64,000 nucleotides of DNA from Helicoverpa zea (taxonomy: Eukaryota > Arthropoda > Insecta > Lepidoptera > Noctuidae). Shown here one piece after another: positions 13,301 through 25,346 of this stretch. The number at the start of each line of letters is the position of its first letter. Position 1 is the first letter of the stretch. The stretch lies in assembly GCF_022581195.2 (NCBI RefSeq), contig NC_061458.1:12028001-12092000 (forward strand), in the 5' to 3' direction. The position numbers and the translations under genes were made by a program. Below the pieces are notes generated by a model that worked only from the letters and a program-made list of their open reading frames with translations, made no database searches and was not told the origin of the DNA.

Positions 13301-16300
13301 TTCTTTGATTTTGGAATACCTATCCTATATTCTTTATCAGCTAGTTTTTTCACACCTAATTTATCTGAATTATAAGCATTCATACAAGACCATAAAATGC
13401 ATGTATTTGTACGCTTCAATGCAAGACAAAGATGGACTTACAATATATGTACTTTGAACCATCTTCTTAAACCTATGTTTACAAATAAAGATTTCATTTT
13501 CATTTAACCTATTCTTTACTGTACCTATATCCAAGCTTATTATGTTTGTTTTCAAATCCGCTTTTAGTATAAGTTGTTCAACATAACCGACTGTCGTTCG
13601 TTGGGTCGAGTCATATCAAAGCCACGATGACCCCGCCTTTTCTTCAAAATGAACGCTAGAGAAACCTGATAATTGATATCGTGATTTCAGATGGAAATTG
13701 CTTTGAAGATCGAAGAAAAACAAACAGTATTGTTTTCTCAATTTCGGCTTTTGTTCATATTTGTTTATTTGGGGTTAGTAGAAGGTACTCTTCTATTATT
13801 TGTTTTGCATAACAGGCTTTACAGAATTTGGGACCTGTAATTAATTCAATAATTTGTTTTTCAGTTTATCAATGATCTATTCGAAATCGAATCAAAAGAA
13901 GATTTTGGTGTGATATAAATAATGACATCACATATTTATTTATTTATCTTTGTTGGCCAACCAACAATTGTTTAAGTTTTAACGATTATACTCCATAAAT
14001 TAAGGTTAGTATAACAATTCCATATATGCTCTATAAAGTCTCCATAGTATAGCGTACTAAATAGCATAATAAACAGACTTGAAGCTGGGTAAATAATCTA
14101 TTGAAACTTCCGATTTCTTCAAGTAAAGCCTCACCCTTGTATTGTCCACTAGAAACATTAAGACACAAAACTTCATACCCGTCCACCCACAATAATAGAG
14201 TAAGCAAATTATATTGCATTCACCACGTCCCATTGTGAGTAGGATGCTATATTAATGTCTAATTTAAACCGCATAGGAACCAGAATGGAACCTTGTGGCA
14301 CTCCGTGTAGGTAGGGCAAGTATTTAGATATGGTTGTATTTAGAACTTGTACAGAGACTTAAGAGAACAGTTCTGCTTCAGAATAAAAATACAATATGTT
14401 ACAGAAATGTGATAGAAATAGTCATTTGTTATTAATTAGTCATAATGATCTGTTGCCTTATCAATGTGACGCACGTGGTTGTTAATTATTATATCGAAAA
14501 TAGTGACGACTTTTCCATCTCACCGATTATTCACTTTCCTGTCTACATCATCTGCCAATTAATGAGAAAGAGCGATAATAAATATTCCCATAGCTCACAG
14601 CTTATGATTGAGAATCGGCCTAACTTGCCTTGAGCTTAATTTATTTGCAAATTGTTTTAGCAAAGATGTTTCTGCGTGGGGGTATAAATATCATGGATTA
14701 TGAAGGCAAGGTATCCGTATAAAAGGAATATCGAATGGATAAGCCCCAAGCGTTGGTAATGATACGCCTACATACATAATGCCAGAAGAATTGAATACTG
14801 AATTATTTTCTGAATGACTGGTAAAATATTTGTCCGTCAGAGGTAGTCCTATTACAATTGTGTGGGATTTTTGTAACTCGTTTTTAACTTTGTTTCCTCT
14901 TTCTAAAGGTCAAGCTAACAAAAGCTTGTTTGGTTTACATTATATGTTATTTTATTTTTAGACTATAACAGAGCCATCTTGTACCTTTAGAACGTAGAAC
15001 GTGCGACGTAGTTCAAATTTTACTTGTAGGGTTTCATCTACAAGAAGATTTTTATGCGCAGCATTTTGCTCTGTTACATTACAGACCTAGATTTATTCTC
15101 ATAACAAACCTGTGTTTTCTACAATTAAACTTTCTCGTTCACTTGACGATTAACGTTTACGAGTACTTGATGACTGCAGATGATGACATAGAGCAATTAT
15201 TACCTGAAACAATAATAGAAAAAGTTAGTGCCATTTAAATCCCATTAATTCACCATCAAACCACCATACAAGGCATTACGACATCGTAAACCGAATAATA
15301 GAAACATCTACAAATCCTTAATAGACATAAGAATTTTATAAAACTTGCTCATGTATTTTTTACAAAGGATTTTACGACTGTGGCCACAGAAGGCAATGAA
15401 ACGTTTTACGAGCCAAAGGGACGTACAGAGATAAATTTTAAAGACATATAAAAAGTCCCTTTTGAAAGAAATTAGGGAAACGGTCGGCTATTTGAGTTGT
15501 ATGTAAATCGATATAAAACGTACTTTATGATCGAGATGCAGCTTAGCTATTAAATTGCGCAATTGAAATAAAATTTATGTGAAGCAAACTGCATTTACGT
15601 TCTATTTTTTTCTTTTTTTTAATATGTTAACTACCTCTGTAAAATTTCGCAAGCCATGGCTAGATATTTGATTCTTATTGTTAAAGAATCCAACAAAAAA
15701 AAACAATATCTATTCAGAATACACCTGCAGTAACAAAGCTAGATTTCCTACATTACATCCGCCCACGACCACTCTTGGTCATGGTCATACCAAACTAGCA
15801 TTATCAGCTTACCCGAAGCTCAAACACTTAGAGAATTCAACCAACCGGAGACGTCTTAGCCGTGTCTTCCTTCCTTCTTTGCCAACAAAACTCATGAGCG
15901 TCAAGTTTATGCTTATATTTGACAATGTTGTCGTGTGTTTGAATAGCGATGTGATCGAAAATGCATGAGAAAGCTATCACTATAATAAGCGATGCTTCGG
16001 ACGTACGACAATTGGCGAATAATTTTGAATAGAGATTTGTGCCTGGAGTCTCCTGGTGGTCAATATTCGAAGTTCAGACAGGTCACGCTGGCCACTATAA
16101 CAAAGACTATAGTTGCAGAAGAAAATCACAGAGTAGATAAAGTCGTGTGCATTATTTGCATTACTATGAATAGTAAGGCTTCCTTGTACTGTAATAGGAT
16201 ATAATAGGTCGACGGTACGGACCTTGATCGAGATTATGATGTATGGGACTCAAGAAGGTGTGATATAATTATAGTGTTCAGTCTTAGGAATATGCAGATT

Positions 16301-16487
16301 GACTGCAATTGCAATATTAGGTACACTAGTTGACTTTAAATACTTACATTATGATGGGAAAGGTAGACTAGTCTTTGTTTATTAGTATTCCAAGAGTCAT
16401 GATTTTGGTGTAGTTTTAGAAGTTCATGTCAAACTTAGAAGAAGTTTTTAGGACTCAACAGCATGGACATAGGATTTGCATGGCGAT
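10376..16487. other. AT-rich non-coding region
   Basis: No gene, RNA or clear mobile element recognised over about 6 kb. A 22-codon ORF at 15170-15238 has acidic, regular codons but no other support. Frames at 13260, 14445 and 15678 look like chance. Confidence 0.45.
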
Positions 16488-16640
16488 TCAAAGAGCTAAT
16501 GCTGCCAGCCTCTTGGGCACGCTCCCCATCGACAGCGATGGGGACGAATTTTTTTGTTGTAGGTATTTTTTTGGTTTTTACTAGAATAGATTTTAATTAA
16601 AATGTAAATAATGATGTATATAAATGTCAGTACCTATCAG
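16488..16640 (+). repeat. 'gctgccagcctcttgggcac' dispersed repeat, copy 1
   Basis: Shares 'aatgctgccagcctcttggg.acactccc', 'cagcgatg.gga' and a T-rich tail with 'gtatataaat' with the copy at 53240-53390. A common lepidopteran retroposon tail, from memory. Confidence 0.6.
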
Positions 16641-17249
16641 CATATTTTATTTTTTCACCTCTATGTTACTGACGCGTAACTGAGAAGCATTAGGTAATTA
16701 GCCTGATGTAATTCAATCCTTCGCCTTTATCCTAAGACTTTATGACATCAAACACGAACAGAGCACCATTGTCCATTTGAAGTTTGCCATTTGTTGAATT
16801 CCCACGGCTCAGGGCCAAGCGATTACTATCATCATCATAATGGCAGTCATTAACCGTGCAATGTGGACATAACAGCCAACTGCTTTGGGGATGTATAACG
16901 ATGTGTCAACATTAGACTAAGGAACGTAGCTTGAAATTACCGTGCTTAACTATGCTTTGAGAAATGTAGGTTTAGTTGGAAGTGCATTATGTGGTATTAA
17001 GTAAATGACTAAGTTAGCAGCCTCATGGTTTGGTCGATCATAAGACTAAGCTACGCTTGACGTGATCTTTCCATTGGATGGGTGGCTATCTTTTAAAGAT
17101 GAGTTCCACCAGCTATTGCTATGATATTGTTACATCACACAAGGTTCTTCAATCAATTGTCCTCTACAATGCAGTTTAATATAAAGGTAAGAAAGATCGA
17201 TTCTGTAAAGGTATGATTGAAAATTTAATTTGGAAATACATAGCGTTAA

Positions 17250-17516
17250 ATTTTAAAATATAGAGCCCTAATTGAAGCAGCATTAACAGACTACTTAGTT
17301 AATGAAGTAATCAAACAAATAGTTAAACAAACATTAACATCACAAACCAAAACAAACAATAAAGGTAAAATAAGCACAGATGAAAATAGAGATGAGGCAG
17401 AACATATTAGCCAAATTCGTCCAGCCGACCTACATAGCGAATTTACGAACAAAATTATTCATTTCAATGTGACGAGGGTAGATGTTGACGGCGACACAGG
17501 TTTTTACTCAGCTTAA
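17250..17516 (+). other. Start-less coding-like open segment
   Basis: The frame from 17250 is open for 88 codons to TAA at 17514-17516 and contains no Met codon. It is rich in G-first codons (GAA, GCA, GAT, GAC, GTA), the purine-first pattern typical of translated sequence, and encodes an acidic, helix-prone peptide ending DVDGDTGFYSA. AG at 17262-17263 could be an acceptor, though its pyrimidine tract is weak. It could be a terminal exon or a relic. No homolog is recognised. Confidence 0.3.
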
Positions 17517-18131
17517 TGACATCTGAATTTATTATTAAACTGAACTTAAGATGTTTGTGTTTCTTTTGAGCTTTTTGATAAAAGAGCCAATATGATGATG
17601 AGAAATTTAAAGGCTACAGATGGTTTTATGTTCTTAGAGTTTGGTTTCATTTTTAGGGGTTTTAAAGCTCTATATTTGCCGTATCCGGCTTTTGTGAATA
17701 TCAATGTGTCCGTCTGTTTGTGTGCACTGATTTCACAGTCACCAGCAATTACCAAACAATTAATACCCAGTGACTTTGAATCCAACTCGATTCGGTATCC
17801 CACATTACGCGCGAACGATAATCGCATAATAAATAATCGATTCGATCGAAACTCATCCACTTGTAACTAATATGGGGGATATTCGATCGTAAATTGTATC
17901 TAGTTTTGGATCGTAAAGTACTCGAGCCTCGGCAGTATGTGGCCTATGGATATTTATAGGGGAAGGGAAGATTTTTTTGCCGCCTGCCGATACAAAAGTC
18001 ACAATGTATACGGTTAGCGATATCAATCTTTTACGGTTCAATTATTTTGTATTTGTAAGACACTTTCACAGTTCTAGGTTTGTGACTTACGAGGTATTTT
18101 TATAATCTAGTCGTGGATGTATGGTGATCTT

Positions 18132-18534
18132 CACACTGCCCCGCATCACGCTGCATCTTGCGTGTCGACGCACCTACGCGCGTTCCTGCGGGAGTGCAGA
18201 TCTGCATCATCGTGCGGGTTTTTCACGCACTCACGCGCGTAGGTGCGTTTTGTAAATTCACGCACAGCGAGTTCCATTTTCAAATATACACGTCACGCCC
18301 ATTCAAAATCACGCGCGGCATTGCGGGATTCAGTGTGCCATACCTTGCGTCTCGCCCCGCACCTACGCGCGGGGGTGCGTGTTTCTCCGCATGTATGTGC
18401 GTGATCCGCATGAACTCGCGTGGATGCATTTTCAGTGTGTTGGACTATGCGTGTTTTCCATACAAACGGAGATATTTCCATACAACGGAAAAAAACGCAT
18501 CCACGCACTACGCTGCATCATGCGGGGCAGTGTG
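18132..18534. mobile_element. MITE with terminal inverted repeats
   Basis: A 403-bp GC-rich block in AT-rich DNA. The two ends are inverted: CACACTGCCCCGCAT at the left, and the complement ATGCGGGGCAGTGTG at 18520-18534. The interior is full of GCACCTACGCGCG-like and GCGTGCG motifs in both orientations, so the whole unit could fold. No transposase is present, hence non-autonomous. The flanks (GGTGATCTT and ATAATCGCC) give no clear target duplication, so the superfamily is left open. Long frames through this block, 125 and 71 codons, are by-products of its CpG-rich composition. Confidence 0.8.
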
Positions 18535-18625
18535 ATAATCGCCTAAGTGGCAAACAGAATCGACTGCCATAACCTTTTCTCAGGATTCAGATAATTTACA
18601 GAAAGAACACATTTTTTTTCTGCAG

Positions 18626-18792
18626 AAGCAGAAGTAAGTCTTACTGTCCTGTACCATCTGGTCAATTTAATCGTTTCTGCACTGGTTACTAAGCGAATCA
18701 AGGAAGAACTAGCTATAACTGGATCTGCTGATGACAGCGCTTGGACATCTGCCCAACTCATAAGGGTTAAAGAGCGTGAAGAACAATTTTAG
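18626..18792 (+). CDS. Candidate terminal coding exon, unknown gene
   Basis: The pyrimidine-rich run ATTTTTTTTCTGCAG ends at 18625 and is a strong splice acceptor. The following frame (two bases, then GCA GAA GTA) stays open for about 55 codons to TAG at 18790-18792. The peptide has a hydrophobic stretch TVLYHLVNLIVSALVT, then a charged tail ending in KEREEQF. An AATAAA at 18906-18911, 115 bp downstream, suits a short 3' UTR. No upstream exon was found. The opposite strand also has a 72-codon frame, so coding strand is not certain. No family is recognised. Confidence 0.35.
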
Positions 18793-18905
18793 GTCGGTGA
18801 TGTAAATACACAGGCAACAAACTCATAAAAAGAAGTGTTCGATTCATTTAGTTTATGATATGTGGGTCATTTGGTTAACAGTAAGAGACATTTAAGTTTG
18901 AAAGG

Positions 18906-18911
18906 AATAAA
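18906..18911 (+). promoter_or_regulatory. Possible polyadenylation signal
   Basis: AATAAA placed 115 bp after the stop of the candidate terminal exon. Such hexamers are frequent in AT-rich DNA, so the support is positional only. Confidence 0.25.
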
Positions 18912-18964
18912 CACTTCCTTTGGTTTTGAGGACAATATGACGGGTAGTTGAGACCATATGTGGA

Positions 18965-18993
18965 TATCATGAAACTTGAATAGTTTCATGATA
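18965..18993. repeat. Perfect 12-bp hairpin with 5-nt loop
   Basis: TATCATGAAACT (18965-18976) and AGTTTCATGATA (18982-18993) pair fully around loop TGAAT. It is too short for a miRNA precursor. Confidence 0.85.
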
Positions 18994-19985
18994 ACACAGA
19001 CAATAACTGTGCTGTAATGATTCAAAGTGTTGTCAATAAAATTATTTTGCGAATAGCGATCCAGAAATGCTTAACACTCGAAACAATTGAAACTAACCAC
19101 AATTTCACAAACCTTCGCGGCCAACTCGCTTGATCAAAGCAACCTCAAAACCGCAGTGGCTCTCGATAAGGTAAAGATCTAGGTAATGACGTAACGCAAG
19201 TCAAGAACCTAATAAATAAGCAAGGTGTACACGATTCTGATCTAAATACCGAAGTACGTGCTATAATAGACTGGATATACAGTGTACACCTACATCTAAA
19301 GTTACCTATTAACCTCATTTCTGATGAAGTTATTGTTCATATTTTACGCAGCAAATTGATATATGGTACTGAGTGATAAATTGAATAATACTTTCAGGGA
19401 CAATTTCAGGGCTTTTTGCCAAGGCGTATTGTTGGAGTACACTCTTCCTTGTGGGATCTAATTATGAGCCATTTGTCGGTTTCTTAACACATATTTGTTA
19501 TGGATTCTACATGAAATTGCAATTGGTCGGAGAAGATGTTTGATGTCAATAAGGCTCAGGATACGGTATTCAGACTTGTTGCAAATAACATTACAACTCA
19601 AAAGGTTTATTAAACATTGAAGAATCCAAATCCAATAGATATAGACCTGAAACTGTATCAATCATCAAGCTATTTTTCTCCCGTTTCCTAGCTTCAGATG
19701 AGCTAATATAAACACACCTTGAGCTAAGGTAACTCGACACGATTCATCCTCTGACGTCATTTAACACAAAATATATTTATTTTACGAATCGCGAATACGT
19801 AAATGGGTCACAGACGTCCCAAGGTGATGCATTTAGGCGGAGTAAACAATAGAACAGCGGTTCTCAACATGGCCTTGTGGTACTCGTGGATGCAAAAAGA
19901 TGTTATAGAACAAAAAGCTGGTCTCAAAATGTTGTCGTAAGCAGATCGTTAGCTATCTTATCGAAAAAAAATATTTTAGCATATG

Positions 19986-20026
19986 AAATGGAACTATTAA
20001 GAATGACTTTCTTAATAGTTCCATTT
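19986..20026. repeat. Perfect 18-bp hairpin with 5-nt loop
   Basis: AAATGGAACTATTAAGAA (19986-20003) and its exact complement (20009-20026) surround loop TGACT. A perfect stem with a tiny loop looks like snap-back synthesis rather than a miRNA precursor, which would be longer with mismatches. Confidence 0.9.
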
Positions 20027-21638
20027 GAGATTGCGTTTATAAACAACTTTCCGAAAATGAGGACCTTCTCAATTGGAGGTTTGTATTTTTTGTTTTTACT
20101 TATTGTGAACAAATTTATTTATTTATTTATGGTTTACCAACAGGTATTACAGCTAACCATGCATAACTTATTTTTCTTAAGACTAGGATACAAATACTGC
20201 ACACCTAATAGGCTAGTTTCCTAAAAAATAATAATTAGTCCGTCTTGTAGATTGTCCAAAATTAAGCGATACGTATTTTTTCTTTTTTAAATTGGATCAG
20301 AACTTGTTAAGATATAGCGTGTTAAAGTTGAGTGTGACGTCACAAGTTGCTACAATTTTCAGGACACTGTGACGTAAAAGGCCCCCACTCCTAATTTTTG
20401 AAGTGTATTATCTTTGTCATTTTATGTTTAATTAAAAAAAGAAAAAATACGTATCCAATATTTTTTGATTATCTAAAAAGCGGACTAAATATTATTTCAT
20501 TATTTCGACCCTGGACACTACCCTATTAAAGGTAAACACCAACAAATGACACATCATTTGGTTTTATTTAGGCAAACTAATAGAATGCGCAGATATTACG
20601 GACCCAAAAACAATCTGCGAATATAAGAGGATCCTAGATTTGACGTAATCCAAAAAATGTTGATCACCACTGAATCAAATCATTCCATCAGCTTTCTCTG
20701 AAAAATATTTTGATCGTTTCGCGAAAACATACAAACACTCTGAATCACAACATGTTTGTGTTAGCTGATTAAGATGCATTGAGGAATAATATTGAAAGAA
20801 CCAAATATTCTGTGTAGTATTGATAAACATTTTGAAAGGGTTGAGGAATACATGGTTGATGAAAAATGAGACTTATTAACATAGTAGTAGAATTTGCTTT
20901 CAGTTGTATTATTTGAAAATAAAAAACCGGTTGTTAAGGATATGTGAAACCTAATTAAGTCTAAGCATGGTATTGCCGATAAATTACAGGACTCCCTCGA
21001 AACAGTTTGTACAATATAGTTTTCAGAAGTTATAACTTAAAACCTTTCCTTTGAATCTCGTCTTACATTTTACTAGGTAACTAAAATTAGATTTTAACTT
21101 TTTGACTAAAAATTCGTTACCTATTTTACTGAGATCCCACCAGTTCTAACTCTTGATTAAAACGTCACCGAAACTACACGCATGTGCGCGCAATTTGCTA
21201 GGGCCTAAGCGTACACATGTACACGGTAAATTTTGATGGAACCTCGCCATTACACAAACGCGCTTAAATTCAGACACACTCAAATTCTACCCATGAACTA
21301 CTTCATTACCCACCTTCCACTAAAGCCTCGCTTCCCTCCATAATTTTATTACAAACTTTCCATGAAAATTTAGCGCTAATTTTCCCACTTATGCCCTAAC
21401 TAAATATTTCAAACGTTAAAGTTTGAGTGGAACGGTAACTCGAGCTAACCGAAGTTCGCCAACTATAACGACTTCGACTTCCAACTTCGTATGTAAGTAC
21501 TAGGATGCTAATAACTTGCCAACTTAATTGACACTTCAGAAGCGACTTCAAAAAACTTCTTTTGACGGGAATTATTGAATCAATTTAGGTTTTGAAAAGT
21601 GGTAACTTTTTACTTTGGTCTTTTTCCTCGTCTACGAG
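20027..21638. other. AT-rich non-coding region
   Basis: No gene or recognised repeat beyond short ATTT runs near 20110. Confidence 0.45.
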
Positions 21639-21860
21639 TCTACTAATACATACTATAAATAGGTAAAGTTTGTGTGTTTGTGAGGAAGTTGTAGGGGGGT
21701 AATCTCTAGATCTACTGAAAATATTTTGAAAATTCTTATACCAGTAGAAAGCTATGTAATTTATATTGTTTTTGTTTGCTATGTAATTTATATTTTACAC
21801 AGACAGGAGTGTGTTGGGGACGCAGGTAAACTGCGAGTATAAGGTAGTCTTTTAAGAAAG
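21639..21860 (+). repeat. Degenerate short retroposon-type repeat
   Basis: Begins 'ctactaatacatactataaataggtaaagtttgtgtgtttgtgagg', a heavily mutated form of a repeat start common in Lepidoptera. It ends near 'cgcaggtaaactgcgagtat', which resembles the degraded end of the same family. Confidence 0.45.
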
Positions 21861-23274
21861 CTAAACTAAAGCGGTTTTTGTTTCAGTTTTTTGAAGAGTT
21901 GCTAGTAGTTGTCAATTCGTGCTGTTCACTCGTGCGTGATTGAGGCTTCACTGGACGGCAGTCATCACGGTTTAAGAGTGCTAGTGTTTTTGTGAAAATA
22001 TGAGGTAATCCGCATTTTTATTAGGACTTGTGCTGCAAACGACTAGCAGTAAAAAAACTCGTTTATAAACATTTTTTGAACTTTTTTACCCCAGATCTAT
22101 TAACTTATCGGCTACCTATAATATCTCTCCTTTTCTTTACACACTTTATGAAAAAATTATCCCCATAATCCTACAAGCTTTTTTAAAACGCTTGCGCAGG
22201 GCAAAAGCCAGCAAAATATGAACGGCAAAATAATTTGACGAAAACTATTCTTCGAATCAATTACGAAACAAAACATTTCATAACGATAAAAATAACTTAA
22301 AAAGCCGTATTCTATTGCCCTTATAATAGCGTAGGTGGTCGACACCCAAACAGTGCTGTCTGCTTAACCGTGACAGTTTTCTCGGTCCGATGCTCGAGGA
22401 ACCAGGGTGTATTATAGCCTAAGTTTGTATGTATGGGGTTCCAGTTATAAGCGAAAAACAAAAAGCAAGAACGGTGGATAGGGAGCGGCTTCTTCCTGTG
22501 GCGAAAATTGAGAACTATTGATTCTTTTACAGTCTTTATTGCTATTAAATGGGGTGGGTTGTCCTGAGTTTGTTTCATTGGGCATTGTAGCTGACCATAT
22601 AATATGCAAGTGATACAAACTCATTTTGATGACCTGAAGATGATATCTATACATACTGATCTTTAAAGAGTTACTGCCACCAATTAAAATTAAAATTATA
22701 TACTGCTAAAATATCTAACACTTGCAGTTACTCTATTCCTTAAAAGAAAAAAAAAAACCGGCCAAGTGCGAGTCGGACTCGCGCACCGAGGGTTCCGTAC
22801 AAATTCTGTATAGATAAATACATAAAAAGTGAGTCTCGCGCCAACCGTTCAGTTTAGAACAATCATAGTTATGGTAATTTCGTGAGAGTCAAAATAGTTC
22901 ATATTTTTTATTTTATAATACCTATAACTAAAATAGTAGGCCAGTACCTTGTAAAAGTTATTTTATTAAAGTTATTTATATACAACATTTTATAGTCATC
23001 ATTCAGAAATCTGATTGAAAATAACTAATTATGTCTTAAAGGTCATTGGGCATATCTTACCCGCTTTGTAAAAAGTGGCGGACATGAATCAAAGTAGTTT
23101 TAAATCGTGGAGAATGGTATGACGTTTCTTTGAATATAAATATTTTATTAAAATTCCATGGAGACGAATGTCCAGGATCGTTTGAAAAATATAAAAAAAG
23201 CAGTTTCAGAGGATTGTACAGGTTGCAATGCTAGTTTTTTTTTGTTAAAGACTTTTCATAAAGAAGGAAGATGC

Positions 23275-24370
23275 TAATTCGGATGACCAGGATCTGATGA
23301 GGATCTGGAAACCCTGAGAAATCGAGGGCAACTCTTGAATATTGTAGGCACGCATCGAGTCAAAACCAGACATGTGAGTGTATTTTTGAGGGTACTGGTA
23401 AACAGTGAAAGTTTGGAGCTGATTTGATTATGGAGACTACAGAGAGTCGAGGGAACTCCTGAACGGTATGTTGCAACTACCACGTGTTTGGGCTTATTTT
23501 ATTCGTATTGGCGAAGACTTTCCTCATAGACAGGTTTGACTGCCATTGTGGGATCGATAGCAAAGATCAGATATAGTTACGGGAATTCCTTTACAATTTA
23601 TAACGTAACCTTGTGTTGGAGCTTATTTTATTTTAGGTGATGAGAATTCACTACTAATGGGATCTTTTATTTTTGAGGGATTAATCACCTAACGAGCATC
23701 AGTTTCAGTTTATTTTCGAAACTGCCTGACGACTTATAACTGTCGAATTGTAACTACGACTGCTAGAGAGTAGGATTCAGGGCTGCTGGCTTTACGTTTC
23801 CGGAGCCTTGACAAAAGTGTAATTCTGTCCCTTTCTTTGTTTTATAAAGTCGGCTTTATTTTATTTTGTAGCATTTTACAAACAAATCCAACTTCAAACA
23901 TATAAAAAAGCAACAAGAAAACAAAAGCAAGAAAAAAATTAAAAAGATGTTAGGTGCATCGGTCTAGAAGTCGGTGTCTAAAGGATGCATCTATATTTAT
24001 TTAACCACCGAGATCTAGACCGATGCATATAAACAGTTTTCTTGTTGTTTTTAGAAGTTGTTTTTTTTTTGTAAAAAAATTTTATTTTTAACTTTTGTGA
24101 AAAGTCCTCGTCAATACGAATAATATAAGCCCAAACACGACGTAACTAAAACATACCGTTGAGGAGTTCTCTCGACTTTCTCACGTCTCCATCATCAGGT
24201 AAGCTCTAACTTCCTAACCTTCACTCTTTGATAGTCACCAGACATACATCTGAGAATCAAGTTTTAATCCTATGGGCCTACAATTTCTGATAGTTGCCCT
24301 CGATTTCTCAGGATTTCCGTCATCAGATCCTGACCTGATGACAATGGAAATAAACGGCGAGTATACTCTT
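23275..24370. repeat. Asymmetric foldback (long inverted repeat)
   Basis: About 23275-23530 recurs in reverse complement, with roughly 80% identity by eye, at about 24095-24370. Shared segments include 'cctgagaaatcgagggcaac' and 'tttgggcttat..tattcgtattg'. The centre holds a perfect 14-bp hairpin, TGCATCGGTCTAGA (23955-23968) with TCTAGACCGATGCA (24014-24027), flanked by complementary A-rich and T-rich tracts. The left side has about 340 bp of extra sequence between arm and centre. Confidence 0.75.
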
Positions 24371-24654
24371 TCACTACAAAGAAATGATTTCTCAAATCCG
24401 TCAAACTTGGTTGTTTAAATTCCCCATTGAAATGAGGAAAATATTTGATGATTACACCTGATTTTCTCTAGATTCCCATGGTTCACATTGATGCGACTAA
24501 TGCCATAGTAAATCAGAGCCTTTATCATGACACTGCGCTATATTTCGTTCGTATCCGCCGTGGGTATGGTTTCCATACTAAGGTGCCCAATGACCTTTGA
24601 ATGATTTAAAATTTTTCACAGTTTAGAGTTTGTAATATTTTATGTAACTTCAAA

Positions 24655-25246
24655 TTTATCATTTTCGCAATTTTTCCTTTATCTGTACTATATAACGTTG
24701 CTTTTTGGCGAATTTCAAGATTCTGAGTTCACGGAAAGTACCTTGTAGGTTTTGATTCCCTAGCGTGTGACGGAAATTCGTCTAAGGTGTCGGTATAACC
24801 GTTGTATCTTTTGATCGCGTTAACTTAGAAGTTTGATTTTTTCACTGCCTAAAGAGACAATAGACTTAGGTATTTGGTATAAATTTCAATTTGATATCTT
24901 TATTCGTTCGTGAGAAATAAGGTAGTAAGTTACATTTTATTAAAATATTTTTTTTATATTATATAACTAAAAAAATGAGATTTTCGAAATTTTTCCTATA
25001 TTTGCATTATATGACAATGCTTCATGCCAAATTTCAAGGCTCTGAGTTTACGGGAAGTATCCTGTAGGTTTTGATTCCTTTGCGAATGTCGAAAATTTGC
25101 TGAAAATATCGACATAATCGGCTGTATCTTTTGATTGGCTTGGCTTAGAAGTTTGATATTTTCACAGCTTAAAGGGACAACAGACCTGAGTATTTCATGT
25201 GAATTTCAGCTTGATGCGTCCACGTGTTTTTGAGATAAAGGGTCTT

Positions 25247-25250
<4 letters not shown>
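24655..25250 (+). repeat. Tandem duplication of a unit about 320 bp long
   Basis: Two diverged copies start near 24655 and 24974. Both contain an 'atttttcct' start, 'tttcaag.ttctgagtt.acgg.aagta.c', 'tgtaggttttgattcc' and 'ttagaagtttgat'. The second copy runs into the (GACA)n tract and the element's right end. Confidence 0.8.

Positions 25251-25289
<39 letters not shown>
25247..25289 (+). repeat. (GACA)n microsatellite
   Basis: About eleven perfect GACA units inside the 3' part of the composite repeat, a position typical of that family. Confidence 0.95.
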
Positions 25290-25310
25290 GGACAACAAAG
25301 TGATCCTATA

Positions 25311-25346
25311 AGGGTTCCGTTTTTTCCTTTCGAGGTACGGAACCCT
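25311..25346 (+). repeat. Terminal hairpin of the composite repeat
   Basis: AGGGTTCCG at 25311 pairs with CGGAACCCT ending at 25346, giving a stem-loop at the right terminus. The same heptamers occur inverted at the left end (22789-22800). Confidence 0.75.

Noticed and set aside
15678..15968. 96-codon plus-strand frame
   Set aside because: Codon use is not purine-first, it starts in a poly(A)-rich stretch, and no motif is seen.
17546..17860. 104-codon minus-strand frame
   Set aside because: No recognisable domain, overlapped by a comparable frame on the other strand, and no splice support.
18158..18535. 125-codon plus-strand frame
   Set aside because: It lies wholly in the CpG-rich MITE; stop codons are rare there because of composition, and no domain is visible.
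19986..20026. miRNA precursor
   Set aside because: The stem is only 18 bp with a 5-nt loop, too short for Drosha/Dicer substrates.
22321..22654. Overlapping minus-strand frames of 69-85 codons
   Set aside because: Different overlapping frames with no consistent codon pattern; treated as chance.
25247..25289. CRISPR-like array
   Set aside because: It is a simple GACA microsatellite without spacers, in eukaryotic DNA.
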